From an uncultured Acetatifactor sp. (GTDB lineage: Bacteria; Bacillota; Clostridia; Lachnospirales; Lachnospiraceae): a DNA stretch of 64,000 nt. The notes beneath the pieces were generated by a model, which made no database searches, was not told where the DNA came from, and worked only from the letters and a program-made list of their open reading frames with translations. Shown here piece by piece: positions 26,887 to 37,300 of the stretch. The position numbers and the translations under genes were made by a program. The first letter of the stretch is position 1; the number at the start of each line of letters is the position of its first letter. The DNA is taken from contig CALWSL010000001.1 of assembly GCA_944384205.1 (NCBI GenBank), forward strand, positions 372,001 to 436,000, written 5' to 3'.

Positions 26887-27031
26887 AAGGATTCACTCCT
26901 GCCTTATCCGCTTTGTCTCCGTTTTTTATGGCAGCCGTACCTTCCGAAATACTCATTTCCGAGACATAGGATAAATAATCTTCCACTCTTCCGGTGTGCT
27001 CAAATTGCTTCCAGTAATTTAACGATTCCAT
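26825..27031 (-). CDS. Small conserved protein between era and recO
   Basis: A 68-residue protein starting MESLNYWKQFEHTGRVEDYL. The ATG at 27031 is preferred because GGGGG lies 9-10 bases before it. The N-terminal half looks helical (YWKQFEHTGRVEDYLSYVSE) and the C-terminus is a Gly/Asn-rich tail (NPYAGIHMGNRND). The gene overlaps the start of recO, whose ribosome site lies inside it, so translation of the two is probably coupled. I do not recognise the family. Confidence 0.65.
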   Translation of the reverse strand: MESLNYWKQFEHTGRVEDYLSYVSEMSISEGTAAIKNGDKADKAGVNPYAGIHMGNRNDIKTDACRGI

Positions 27032-27094
27032 CAACTGCATCCCCCTAATCAGCTTCGTAAAAGTATGTTTATAGGGTCTGCATTTTCCCGTTTT

Positions 27095-28012
27095 CTATTC
27101 GCACGGTTTGATATCTTTTGGATTGTATCCAAAATTCTTCAGCAAAAAATCACTGTCCCGCCAATCCTTCTTTACCTTGACCCAAAGCTGCAAATTTACC
27201 TGCATTTCCAGCAAATCTTCGATTTCGGGACGAGCGGCGGAACCGATTTTTTTCAACATCTGACCGCCTTTTCCGATAATGATTCCCTTGTGGGAATCTT
27301 TTTCGCACACAATAGTCGCCTCGATATCACAGATATTCCTCCGCTCCTTCATGCTCTCAATACTGACAGCGATTCCGTGAGGAATTTCTTCCTCGAGAAG
27401 TCTCAGTGCCTTTTCACGAATCAGCTCCGCTACAATCTGGCGCATGGGCTGATCCGTGATGGTATCCTCATCGTAAAAAGCGGGACCGTAAGGCAGATAT
27501 TTTAAAATACATTGTATCAGTACATCCGTATTATATCCCTTTAATGCAGAAACGGGAACAATTTCCTGAAAATCCAGTTCCTTCCTGTAAGCATCAATAA
27601 AGGTAAGGACTTCTTCCTTTTTCACGGTATCCGTCTTATTGATAACCAGAATCACCGGGGTTTTGGTTTTTTTTAGCTGCTCAATGATATGCCGCTCTCC
27701 CGCTCCGATATAGGTGGTGGGCTCCACCAGCCACAAAATCACATCCACTTCATTCAGCGTATGCTCTGCCACGTTTACCATGTAATTTCCCAGCTTATTT
27801 TTCGCCTTGTGTATACCCGGCGTATCCAGAAAAACAATCTGTCCCTCCTTAAGCGTCAGCACTGTCTGGATACGATTTCTGGTCGTCTGCGGTTTGTTGG
27901 AAGTAATTGCTATTTTCTGACCGATCAGATGGTTCATCAGCGTGGATTTTCCCACGTTTGGTCTGCCAATCAGCGTTGCAAATCCTGATTTATAGGAAGG
28001 ATTTTCATTCAT
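27095..28012 (-). CDS. era: GTPase Era
   Basis: A 305-residue Ras-like GTPase with a KH domain. The G1 motif is GRPNVGKST (residues 16-24), switch-region Thr lies in KPQTTRNRIQ, G3 is DTPGIHKAKNKLG, and G4 is NKTD. The C-terminal KH domain ends in GSAARPEIEDLLEMQVNLQLWVKVKKDWR, the usual Era ending. It functions in 16S rRNA maturation and 30S assembly. The start codon follows the upstream lipoprotein stop directly (TAA then ATG), so the two are translationally coupled. Confidence 0.97.
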   Translation of the reverse strand: MNENPSYKSGFATLIGRPNVGKSTLMNHLIGQKIAITSNKPQTTRNRIQTVLTLKEGQIVFLDTPGIHKAKNKLGNYMVNVAEHTLNEVDVILWLVEPTTYIGAGERHIIEQLKKTKTPVILVINKTDTVKKEEVLTFIDAYRKELDFQEIVPVSALKGYNTDVLIQCILKYLPYGPAFYDEDTITDQPMRQIVAELIREKALRLLEEEIPHGIAVSIESMKERRNICDIEATIVCEKDSHKGIIIGKGGQMLKKIGSAARPEIEDLLEMQVNLQLWVKVKKDWRDSDFLLKNFGYNPKDIKPCE

Positions 28013-29005
28013 TTATTTTTTCTCCTGTTCCATATTGTTCTTCTGCCTGCGTTCACGTCTCTTTCTCCGAAATCTTCTGATTATCAGAATACAAACAATA
28101 ATCACGACACCCCAGATGATTATGTATGGAATATGAATCACAAACCAGACAGCCGTTTCTTTGATACCGTTTCCGATATCCCGCAAGCTCTCCATAAAGC
28201 CTCCCGAGATACGCTCCCATGTGGTTTCCTCCGCTACCGGCGTCAATTCCCGAACCTCGTCAATATAGATATTTACCGTGCTGTAATCCACCTTGTTATC
28301 ATAGGTTCTTAGCTGTGATTCCATACTTTCCAACTGATATCGCACAGTGGAAAGACGGTCTTCAATGGTGATAATGTCCTCAATACTCTCCGCCTGTTCC
28401 AAAAGCTCCAGCAGTCTGTCCTGCTCCGTGCGCAGGGAATTTCTGCGGCTTTCCACATCCACATAGGCTAACGTAACATCCTGCACATACTCGGAGCGGT
28501 TTACCACATTACTGATTTCCGATATCGTATCAAGAAATCCGTTCAGCTTATCCTTTGGAATCCGAAGCGTCATACTGGCATATCTGCTTGTGCGGTAACC
28601 GGAATAGCTGCTGCCATTATAGGTGTCCATCTGCTCGATATAACCGCCCATGGCGTCTACCTGTTGTTCCAGGGTAGACATCAGGAGGTCAAATTCCTTT
28701 GTCTCCACATTTAAGTCCACCGTCTGAATCAGCTTTCGCTCACTTCCTGCCAGTGCAGCTTCTTCCCCTAATTCTGCCTCGCCATTTTCTGCCGGCGCTT
28801 CGTCTGTGGCGTACTCTTCCGTCAGATAACCGCCGCCTGCATCCTGCATGGTGGTGGAATAGCTTTCCGCTGAGGCTGCTGTATCTGCCGCTGTGTTTTC
28901 GGCAAACTTTGCAGAGCTTCCGCAGCCTCCCAGAACCGCCGTCATACATCCTGCCAGACACAATGCGGTCAGTTTTTTCCTAATGTTTTCACGTAACCCT
29001 TTCAT
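28013..29005 (-). CDS. DUF4349 membrane-anchored lipoprotein
   Basis: 330 residues. A lipobox is visible (MTAVLGGCGSSA). The middle region matches the DUF4349 family: ERKLIQTVDLNVETKEFDLLM, GGYIEQMDTYNGSSY, LRIPKDKLNGFLDTI and the coiled-coil stretch SRRNSLRTEQDRLLELLEQA. A C-terminal membrane helix (IPYIIIWGVVIIVCILIIRRF) is followed by a basic tail. So the protein probably has both a lipid anchor and a transmembrane helix. Function of the family is unknown; an envelope-sensing or scaffolding role is inferred. The stop abuts the start of era. Confidence 0.85.
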   Translation of the reverse strand: MKGLRENIRKKLTALCLAGCMTAVLGGCGSSAKFAENTAADTAASAESYSTTMQDAGGGYLTEEYATDEAPAENGEAELGEEAALAGSERKLIQTVDLNVETKEFDLLMSTLEQQVDAMGGYIEQMDTYNGSSYSGYRTSRYASMTLRIPKDKLNGFLDTISEISNVVNRSEYVQDVTLAYVDVESRRNSLRTEQDRLLELLEQAESIEDIITIEDRLSTVRYQLESMESQLRTYDNKVDYSTVNIYIDEVRELTPVAEETTWERISGGFMESLRDIGNGIKETAVWFVIHIPYIIIWGVVIIVCILIIRRFRRKRRERRQKNNMEQEKK

Positions 29006-29047
29006 ACTTCATCCTCCCTCGGCGCATTCGCAAAACGCCTTACTTTC

Positions 29048-29095
29048 TTTTCTATTGGAGAGGAGTTTGCATTAAGCTCCTCTCACAATAGAAAA
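29048..29095. terminator. Long hairpin between the M16C protease and DUF4349 genes
   Basis: TTTTCTATTG + GAGAGGAG pairs with CTCCTCTC + CAATAGAAAA, an 18-bp stem with a single A bulge and an 11-base loop. No T-run follows on the minus strand, so termination is uncertain, but the structure is too long to be accidental. Confidence 0.6.
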
Positions 29096-29101
29096 CGAAA
29101 T

Positions 29102-32023
29102 CTAAGCAAAAAGGTTCTCTAAATGTAAAAATCTATCCTTTTCTTCCTTTATTTTATTGGCATTTCCCACAACACACAGAAAGTCCTCTTCCATGAATGC
29201 GCTGATATACGCGGAAAGCTCTCTGATATCCTCCGCTGTCGCTCCAAGGACTTCATCCCTTTCTTTCTGAAGCATCTCCACCGTCAGTCCCGTCATATAC
29301 GCGCCTAAGGACTGCAGACCCTTGGCGGCGGGATTTAAGGGCACATCCAGGTCGCTGACCGCTCCGATAATATACTGTGTCATGGTTCTCTCATCCGCCT
29401 GATAGGAGGCAATGGTTTCTGCCGCTTTCTCATAAATTCCGATGGTTTTTCCCAGATTCGGGTCGCGGTAAGAGACAAAATAGCTTTCGCCGGACCTGCC
29501 GAAGCTGCACATGCAGCCGTATGCTCCACCCTTCACGCGGACATTCACCCACAGATACTCATAACCCATCATCACCTTTAATACTTTCAAAGTTCCCTTA
29601 TAAGGCAGCCCTTTCCTGCGGAAATTACCGGCACGGCATACATACTGCACCTGCCCGGAGGTCATAAGCCCCTCGTTCTTCTTCTCCACTCCCGGGACAT
29701 AATGCGCTTTTTCTACAGGACAGGTATACAGCTTTTCTTTCAAAGTCTCCACAGGCGCGGTAAGCTTCTCTGCTGCCACTTCCTCGCCTACAAAATCCAC
29801 CATCAGATTCTCTTTGCGGAAAATCATTTTGGCAAGAGTCTGCATTTTTTCAATCAGCTCTTCCTTTTCTTCCTCAAAATTCTGCTCCAGACGGGCAACC
29901 AGACGATAGAACGGCACACCGGAAATCTCCTCCGAAAGCGCTCCCGGAACACTTCCGTAGGACAGGGCGCGCCCCGCCGCAACACTGTGCCCTCCCGACA
30001 TCATCTGCGCCTGCATACGGGATTTTCCTTCTGCAAGAATTTCATATAGGCGTTTAGCATCCGTAAAATCACTGGTTAACAGAATCTCGCCCATCATGTC
30101 AATCGCCTTTTCCAGATTCGCGTAAAACACTTTTGTTTTTAATTCCAGTGTCACGATACAGTTATCCGGATTTTCAACGGAAGAATACAGATTACTCACC
30201 GCCGCCATGCCGCCGGTAATCAGGTTCATTTCATTAAACAAATCGCCGTATTGGTAATGCTCCGTATTTAATAATCCGAGACACCCTTTCAAAATTCCAA
30301 TATAAGGGAAATACTCTGCCGGGATATTATCCAGACTAAAAATCAGTCTCAGGTATCCGATACCGTTGGTAAACAGATTATGATATAAAAGCACGGTATC
30401 GCCAATGGAACGCTCCTCATTGACAAAGCCCGCCGCTTCTTTCTTTAAATCTTCTCTCTTTAATAACGGAATCTTCTCAATATCTTCCCTGCTGTCTTCT
30501 TTTTCCTGAAATTCCGTCAATGCTTTGAATTTAGCGATTACCTCTGCCACTTCCGCATCGCTCATCGCCTCCTTAATCTCTGCAAGCTTCCTTCTTGATT
30601 CCTCTTCCTGCTGTTCCAAAAGTCCCATTTTGGGCTTTAAAATAACGATGGAACGATGCTTGTTCTGCAACAGATATCTGGAAACCAGCTCTTCAAAATA
30701 TCCCTGTTTTGCTTTCTGTCTAAGCGCCGCAAAGGTAGCGTTCGCCTCAATATGCACAAAAGCGCTTCTATCGTCATAGAGCCAGCTGTCCAGCATTTGC
30801 AGACCATACATTAATCCTTTGGGATAGGAACCAAAGTCCGCCTCCCTGTATTTGAATTCGTAATAGTTGATTCCCGCAAGCAAAGCCTTCTCGTCGAAAC
30901 CGTTCTTTACGATATCCTCCAGAACGCTTTCAATGGTCTCCAGAAATTCTTTTTCTTTTTCTACAGAAGTATCCTTTGCAACCACACTGAAAAAAGGCTG
31001 TTTGATGCCGTTTTCATAAATACTGTAGACATCCTTGCCGATTCCTTTATCCACCAGAGCCTGCTTTAAGGGTGCGCCCGGTGCGGTACAGAGAGCATAA
31101 TCCAGTATTTGAAACGCCACATACAGTTCCTTATCCAGACTGTTGCCAACAGACAGATTTAAGGACAGATACGTATTTTCCTCCTCATCTTCTCCCTCGT
31201 TAATAGGGTATTCCTTCACCACACGGTTGGGCGTCACAAACGCCGGCTCCTCCGAAATCGCAGAATCCACCTCCAACGCATCAAAAGCAGACAGATAATG
31301 CTCGTCAATAAAGGCAAGCTTCTCTGCCATATCCATGTCGCCATACAGATAAATATAGCTGTTGGAAGGGTGATAATATTTTCTGTGAAATTCCAGAAAC
31401 TGCTCATAGGTGAGCTCCGGAATCACTGCAGGGTCTCCGCCAGACTCACAGCCATATGTGGTATGGGGATAAAGAGAATTCATCATTTCCCGTTCAAGTA
31501 CATCGTCAGGGGAAGAAAAAGCCCCTTTCATCTCATTATACACAACACCGTTTATTTTCAGTTCATCTTCCGCATTTTCCAGCTCATAATGCCAGCCCTC
31601 CTGACGGAAAATAGACTCATTTTTATAAATGTTGGGATAAAATACCGCATCCAGATATACGTGCATCAGATTCTGGAAATCTTTATCATTGCAGCTTGCC
31701 ACAGGATAAATCGTTTTATCCGGATAAGTCATGGCATTTAAAAAAGTATTCAGGGAACCTTTTACCAATTCCACAAAAGGGTCTTTTATCGGAAACTCTC
31801 TGGAACCGCACAGCACGGAATGTTCCAGAATATGCGCCACACCGGTGGAATCCTTTGGGGGCGTACGGAAGCCAATATAGAATACCTTGTTCTCATCATC
31901 GTTCTGAAGCAGCGCCACTCTTGCCCCTGTTTTCTTATGTCTGCAAAGATAGCTCACGCTCTTGATATCCGCGATTTCTCTTTTTTCAATCACCTCATAG
32001 GTTGCTAACTCTTCAATTTTCAT
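29102..32023 (-). CDS. M16C zinc metalloprotease (PreP/insulinase-like)
   Basis: A 973-residue single-chain peptidase. The inverted zinc motif HxxEH is in GVAHILEHSVLCGSREFPIK (residues 64-68). The downstream metal-binding glutamate region is NGVVYNEMKGAFSSPDDVLE. Both halves typical of the presequence protease type are present, including the C-terminal YRDPNLGKTIGIYEKA region. These enzymes degrade short peptides, probably in the cytoplasm here because no signal peptide is visible. An AAGGAG site precedes the ATG. Confidence 0.93.
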   Translation of the reverse strand: MKIEELATYEVIEKREIADIKSVSYLCRHKKTGARVALLQNDDENKVFYIGFRTPPKDSTGVAHILEHSVLCGSREFPIKDPFVELVKGSLNTFLNAMTYPDKTIYPVASCNDKDFQNLMHVYLDAVFYPNIYKNESIFRQEGWHYELENAEDELKINGVVYNEMKGAFSSPDDVLEREMMNSLYPHTTYGCESGGDPAVIPELTYEQFLEFHRKYYHPSNSYIYLYGDMDMAEKLAFIDEHYLSAFDALEVDSAISEEPAFVTPNRVVKEYPINEGEDEEENTYLSLNLSVGNSLDKELYVAFQILDYALCTAPGAPLKQALVDKGIGKDVYSIYENGIKQPFFSVVAKDTSVEKEKEFLETIESVLEDIVKNGFDEKALLAGINYYEFKYREADFGSYPKGLMYGLQMLDSWLYDDRSAFVHIEANATFAALRQKAKQGYFEELVSRYLLQNKHRSIVILKPKMGLLEQQEEESRRKLAEIKEAMSDAEVAEVIAKFKALTEFQEKEDSREDIEKIPLLKREDLKKEAAGFVNEERSIGDTVLLYHNLFTNGIGYLRLIFSLDNIPAEYFPYIGILKGCLGLLNTEHYQYGDLFNEMNLITGGMAAVSNLYSSVENPDNCIVTLELKTKVFYANLEKAIDMMGEILLTSDFTDAKRLYEILAEGKSRMQAQMMSGGHSVAAGRALSYGSVPGALSEEISGVPFYRLVARLEQNFEEEKEELIEKMQTLAKMIFRKENLMVDFVGEEVAAEKLTAPVETLKEKLYTCPVEKAHYVPGVEKKNEGLMTSGQVQYVCRAGNFRRKGLPYKGTLKVLKVMMGYEYLWVNVRVKGGAYGCMCSFGRSGESYFVSYRDPNLGKTIGIYEKAAETIASYQADERTMTQYIIGAVSDLDVPLNPAAKGLQSLGAYMTGLTVEMLQKERDEVLGATAEDIRELSAYISAFMEEDFLCVVGNANKIKEEKDRFLHLENLFA

Positions 32024-32064
32024 ATGCCACAGCTCCTTATTTATTAATCAAAAGTCTTTTCACC

Positions 32065-32484
32065 CTAGAATGCCATCAGTGCAAGCTTGCTCATTCTCAG
32101 CTCCTGCACTACAACTCCCTTTGCTTCCTTCTCAGCGACAGGCATAGCCGCCAGCTCTTCCACCGTAAGCAGCTTCGTCACATACTGCTTCTTTTTTCCG
32201 CCGGTAAACATCCGTTTTTCTTCAATGATATTTATTTTTACCTTTGTCTTCACCTGCTTATATATTTTCACAAGAAAACTCTTCGGATCCAGATAATAAA
32301 GATGGCTTTCCAAGGTATCCTGAGCATCCGCTTCCGGTAAGATATATCGTTCCACAATCAGACGAAATTTAAACGGAATCTCATCCTCGTTAATCAGCTC
32401 CTCCATCGTATATTTGGTTCCTATATATAAGAAGCTGGTGTCCTGCATACTATATTTATATTCCTCATAAACGGTCTTCCGCAT
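32065..32484 (-). CDS. Conserved hypothetical protein
   Basis: 139 residues, starting MRKTVYEEYKYSMQDTSFLY. No signal peptide, membrane helix or catalytic motif is visible; the middle has alternating basic/hydrophobic strands (KSFLVKIYKQVKTKVKINII). GAGGT lies about 5 bases before the ATG, inside the end of the sigma-like gene, so it is translationally linked to it. It lies between the sigma-like gene and the M16C protease gene. I do not recognise the family. Confidence 0.7.
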   Translation of the reverse strand: MRKTVYEEYKYSMQDTSFLYIGTKYTMEELINEDEIPFKFRLIVERYILPEADAQDTLESHLYYLDPKSFLVKIYKQVKTKVKINIIEEKRMFTGGKKKQYVTKLLTVEELAAMPVAEKEAKGVVVQELRMSKLALMAF

Positions 32485-32487
32485 AAT

Positions 32488-33231
32488 CTACCTCGTCTCC
32501 GCCTCTATGTATTCAATCTGAAATCCGCTCATCCGCACGGCGTCCCGAATCGCCTTCACTGACATTCCTGTCTCCTGAGCCAGTTCCTCTATCGTCACCT
32601 TCCGGTGCAAATCCTCCGAAAGCTCCTTCGCTTTCTCCGAAACCTTATTTACCTTATCCACTACACTTAGGTCACCCTTTTCATTTTCCGCATTCTCCGC
32701 AATATATTCCTCCATGGCGTCCATAATCAGCTTGCCAAGCATACCCTGCGCCTCATCAGGATGCTCCAGACTGCCAAGCATACCGGTACCAAACGCAAGC
32801 GCCACATTGCCCTCGCCAATCAAATCCTCCAGAAATACGCCTTGTCCCGCATAAAGTCTGGCAATTTCCACTACGTCCTTTAAATGGATTTCCACCATTC
32901 TTTTCTGGGCTTCCACATCTCCCGCCATCGCAGAGATGGTAAAGGCTTCAATCTGACCGCCGGTATAGACAGGCAGTCCGGCAATTTCATCCAGATAATC
33001 CTGCAGATAATCTCTCTCCTTATCCGATAAATAATCATCAGGATTTACCGGCGCTCCGATTCCTACCTTGTGCTTCACCAGATAATCGAATACCAGCTGC
33101 AGCTGGTCGTCATCCAGCTCCAATGCGGCAAACGCCTCCTTCACCTGCTCTTCACTGACACAGTTTCCCTGCTCCTTTGCAAGCTTTCGCACCTGTTCTA
33201 AGGTCGTGGCAAATAATACCTCTTTATCCAT
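32488..33231 (-). CDS. Sigma-70-like protein lacking region 4
   Basis: 247 residues. The middle resembles sigma region 1.2 to 2: a helix YLSDKERDYLQDYL, then KRMVEIHLKDVVEIARLYAG and FLEDLIGEGNVALA, the last like the region 2.2 core LDLIQEGNIGL. The normal DNA-binding region 2.3-2.4 (aromatic melting residues, YATWWIRQ-like) is missing and replaced by GMLGSLEHPDEAQGMLGKLI. A region 3-like helix-turn-helix follows (RKVTIEELAQETGMSVKAIRDAV), and the protein ends without region 4. It may bind RNA polymerase without recognising promoters, or be a decayed sigma factor. It is followed 4 bases later by the 139-residue gene. Confidence 0.65.
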   Translation of the reverse strand: MDKEVLFATTLEQVRKLAKEQGNCVSEEQVKEAFAALELDDDQLQLVFDYLVKHKVGIGAPVNPDDYLSDKERDYLQDYLDEIAGLPVYTGGQIEAFTISAMAGDVEAQKRMVEIHLKDVVEIARLYAGQGVFLEDLIGEGNVALAFGTGMLGSLEHPDEAQGMLGKLIMDAMEEYIAENAENEKGDLSVVDKVNKVSEKAKELSEDLHRKVTIEELAQETGMSVKAIRDAVRMSGFQIEYIEAETR

Positions 33232-33286
33232 ACCTTCAACTAATTCCTTTCCCTGTTTTCCATTTCAAAATTTTCTTACCTGTCGG

Positions 33287-34141
33287 TTACTTTACATGCT
33301 CATGGGTAAACAAATGGTACTGGCAATATTCGTAATTACCGTTACACTTGGAACAGAAACGAAATTCCAGATTCGGGTCGTCCTGCTCTGTTCTTCCGCA
33401 GACAGCACACTTATGCTTTGTAATACCTGTGCTTCTCCTTGTCTCATGACGGAACTCCGCCCTGCGTTTCATCTGCTTCGGTCTCAAGTGAAACATATTT
33501 TTTGTCGTAAGGTAAAAAATAATGAAATTTACAATTGCCGCACCCACTGCAAATCTGCTGAATAAATTGCCCATGAAAAGCTCAAGCACGAGTAAAATAA
33601 TATCCAGAATCGCCATCCATTTTACCTTTACAGGAATAATAAACATCAAAAGCACCTGCATATCGGGATATGTCACCGCAAAAGCAAGGAAAATAGACAG
33701 ATTAATATAATACGTACTAAAATACATAGACCCCTGTAAAAACAGCACCGATGCCGTTGCCTGATCGATATTTCCATAGATAAGGTATACACAGCCCATG
33801 GACAGGAAGCTTGCCAGGACGGTAAACAACATACCGGTAAACAAATATACATTATAGCGGTAAGATCCCCATGTCCTCTCAAGGGCAGTACCTAAATTAT
33901 AATAAAAGAACAGCATTATTATAGTAAAAATATCCAGCGAAGACGGCGGTATCAGCAGCCATGTAAAAAGTCTCCAGATTTGTCCGTGCAATATCCGGTA
34001 CGGGTCAAGGGTCAGATATAACACCAGATTGGGATTAATGAGTTCTATTACATATCCTGCTACATAACACAAAATCAGTATCAGCGTTATATTGTGTATG
34101 GCGTATTTACCGAATTTTTTTTCAAATTTACTCATTTTCAT
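33287..34141 (-). CDS. Rhomboid-like membrane protein with C-terminal zinc ribbon
   Basis: About 284 residues from the ATG at 34141, which lies 9 bases after a GGAG site; two other ATGs are close. Six or so hydrophobic segments form a rhomboid-like core (ITLILILCYVAGYVI, IFTIIMLFFYYNLGTALERTWGSYRYNVY). The serine-protease GxSx motif and the catalytic histidine are not evident, so it is probably an inactive or Derlin/rhomboid-like protein. A C-terminal zinc-ribbon follows: KCAVCGRTEQDD ... CSKCNGNYEYCQYHLFTHEH. No partner is obvious. Confidence 0.7.
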   Translation of the reverse strand: MKMSKFEKKFGKYAIHNITLILILCYVAGYVIELINPNLVLYLTLDPYRILHGQIWRLFTWLLIPPSSLDIFTIIMLFFYYNLGTALERTWGSYRYNVYLFTGMLFTVLASFLSMGCVYLIYGNIDQATASVLFLQGSMYFSTYYINLSIFLAFAVTYPDMQVLLMFIIPVKVKWMAILDIILLVLELFMGNLFSRFAVGAAIVNFIIFYLTTKNMFHLRPKQMKRRAEFRHETRRSTGITKHKCAVCGRTEQDDPNLEFRFCSKCNGNYEYCQYHLFTHEHVK

Positions 34142-34286
34142 AATTTTCATCTCCGTATTCAATGTACTTTTCGCATGTCATTTTAAAATGCGTACACGAA
34201 TATATTCTAACATCCCCTTCCCCATAAGTAAACAAACCATTTTCAATTTTAGAGATTTTTTATGAACTTTTAATCCTTATTGTTCG

Positions 34287-34315
34287 TTGCATTTTGACGA
34301 TATGTGTCGTATAAT
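34287..34315 (+). promoter_or_regulatory. Candidate promoter of the activase gene
   Basis: TTGCAT (34287-34292), a 17-base spacer and consensus TATAAT (34310-34315) precede the plus-strand activase gene by about 70 bases. It is the only clear promoter on that strand in this region. Confidence 0.7.
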
Positions 34316-34385
34316 ACCTAAGTATGTCGTATGGTTTTGTATGCCATTCAGGTTCAGTTGTTTTAATTTAGAAAGGTGTATATAT

Positions 34386-37300
34386 ATGGATTTATTGAAC
34401 AAGCAGGCCACTCTCGGTATTGATATCGGCTCGACTACAGTAAAGATAGCCATTTTGGATGATGCTCATAACATTTTATTTTCCGATTATGAACGTCACT
34501 ATGCCAATATCAAAGAGACTCTTTCCTCCCTTTTGCGGAAGGCATATGACAAATTAGGTAATCTCACGCTGCACCCGATGATAACCGGTTCCGGCGGTCT
34601 GACTCTGGCAAACCACTTAGGCGTACCTTTTACTCAGGAGGTGATTGCAGTTGCCACCTCTTTAAAGGAACTCGCTCCCAAAACGGACGTCGCCATTGAG
34701 CTCGGCGGTGAGGATGCCAAAATTATTTATTTTGAGGGTGGCAATGTGGAACAGCGCATGAACGGTATCTGTGCCGGCGGCACCGGTTCCTTTATTGACC
34801 AGATGGCTTCCTTGTTGCAGACGGACGCGGCGGGCTTAAATGAGTATGCCAAAAGCTATCAGTCCCTCTATACCATTGCCGCGCGCTGCGGCGTTTTTGC
34901 AAAATCCGATATTCAGCCCTTAATTAATGACGGCGCCACCAAAGAAGATTTGTCCGCTTCTATTTTTCAGGCGGTGGTCAACCAGACCATCAGCGGTCTT
35001 GCCTGCGGTAAGCCCATCCGCGGTCATGTTGCATTTTTAGGCGGTCCTCTGCACTTTTTATCAGAATTGAAGGCTGCTTTTATCCGCACCCTGAAGCTGG
35101 ATGAGGAGCATATTATTGATTTAGACAATTCCCACCTTTTTGCGGCTATCGGTTCCGCACTGAATGCCAAAGAAGAGGTGTCCTATACGATGGAGGAGAT
35201 GGTCGGCAAGCTTTCCTCCGATATTAAAATGGAATTTGAAGTAGAACGTATGGAGCCGTTGTTTGCAGACCAGGCTTCCTATGATGCTTTCAGGGAACGT
35301 CACAGCAAACATCATGTGGTAACCGCTTCTCTTTCCGATTACCGTGGAAATGCTTTCCTTGGCATCGACGCCGGTTCTACCACCACCAAAATTGCACTGG
35401 TGGGTGAAGACGGTTCCCTTCTCTACTCCTTCTACAGCAGTAATGACGGAAGTCCGTTAAAGACCGCAATCCGCTCCCTGAAGGAGATTTATTCCCTTCT
35501 TCCGGAGGGGGTAAAAATTATGCGCTCCTGCTCCACCGGCTATGGCGAAGCGTTGATGAAAGCAGCTTTTCTGTTGGATGACGGCGAGGTAGAGACGGTT
35601 GCTCATTACTATGCCGCCGCTTTCTTTAATCCTGAGGTAGACTGCATTCTGGATATCGGCGGTCAGGATATGAAATGTATCAAAATCAAAAATCAAACCG
35701 TGGACAGCGTTCAGTTAAACGAAGCTTGTTCTTCCGGCTGCGGCTCCTTTATTGAAACCTTTGCAAAATCCTTAAATTACAGCGTACAGGATTTTGCACA
35801 GGCTGCACTTTTTGCCCAGCATCCCATTGACCTTGGAACCCGCTGTACCGTATTTATGAACTCCAAAGTGAAACAAGCTCAGAAGGAGGGCGCTTCCGTT
35901 GCGGATATTTCCGCAGGTCTGGCCTACTCTGTTATCAAGAATGCTCTGTTCAAGGTTATCAAGGTATCCGATGCCTCCGAGCTTGGCAAAAACATTGTTG
36001 TGCAGGGCGGTACTTTCTATAACGATGCCGTTCTTAGAAGCTTTGAAAAAATTGCGAGCTGCGAAGCCATCCGCCCCGATATTGCAGGTATCATGGGCGC
36101 CTTTGGCGCTGCTTTAATCGCAAGGGAGCGTTACGAGGAAGGCTATGAGACTTCCATGCTCTCTTATGAGAAAATCTGTGCACTGCAGTTTGAGACAAGT
36201 ATGGCAAAATGTAAGGGCTGTACCAACAACTGCCGTCTCACTATCAACAAATTTTCCGGCGGACGTCAGTTTATCTCCGGCAACCGCTGTGAGCGCGGCA
36301 TTGGCGGTCAAAAAAACGCGAACAATGTTCCGAATTTATTTGAATACAAATTGCAGAGACTCTTCTCCTATGCTTCCCTGGACGCAGACAAAGCGCCGAG
36401 AGGCACTGTAGGTATTCCGAGGGTCTTAAATATGTACGAAAACTATCCCTTCTGGCATACCTTTTTCACCGAGTTGGGATACCGTGTGGTACTCTCCCCC
36501 AGCTCTAATCGCAAGATTTATGAGCTTGGTATTGAGTCCATTCCCAGCGAGTCCGAATGCTATCCGGCAAAACTGGCTCACGGTCATGTGGTCTGGCTGA
36601 TTAAACAGGGAATTAAATTTATCTTTTATCCCGCCCTATTCTATGAGCGCGATGAGGTAGAAGGCGCAAATAACCATTATAACTGTCCCATCGTTACCTC
36701 CTACTCCGAAAATATTAAAAACAATGTGGAGGAATTGGAACAGGATGATATTATTTTCCGAAATCCTTTTATGTCCTTTAAGAGCCCGGAAACCATTATC
36801 TCTGCACTGACAAAGGAATTTACCGAGATTCCTGCCGCAGAAATTGCTTCCGCCTGTGAGAAAGCGTGGGAGGAGCTGGCAAATGTCCGCAAGGATATGC
36901 AAAAGAAGGGCGAGGAGGTTCTTAAATACCTCGAAGAAACCGGCAAACACGGCATTGTACTTGCAGGACGTCCCTACCATGTTGATCCGGAAATCAACCA
37001 CGGTATTCCGGAACTGATTACTTCCTTTGACATTGCAGTGCTGACCGAGGATTCCATCTCCCACTTGGGACATCCCGACAGACCGTTGATTGTGTCCGAC
37101 CAGTGGATGTACCATTCCCGCCTCTACGCTGCTGCCAGCTATGTAAAGACAGTTGATAATCTGGATTTAATCCAGTTAAATTCCTTCGGCTGCGGTCTGG
37201 ATGCCGTTACCACCGATCAGGTAAATGATATCCTCTCCGGCTCAGACAAGATTTATACCTGTCTGAAAATTGATGAGGTAAATAACCTTGGCGCCGCCAG

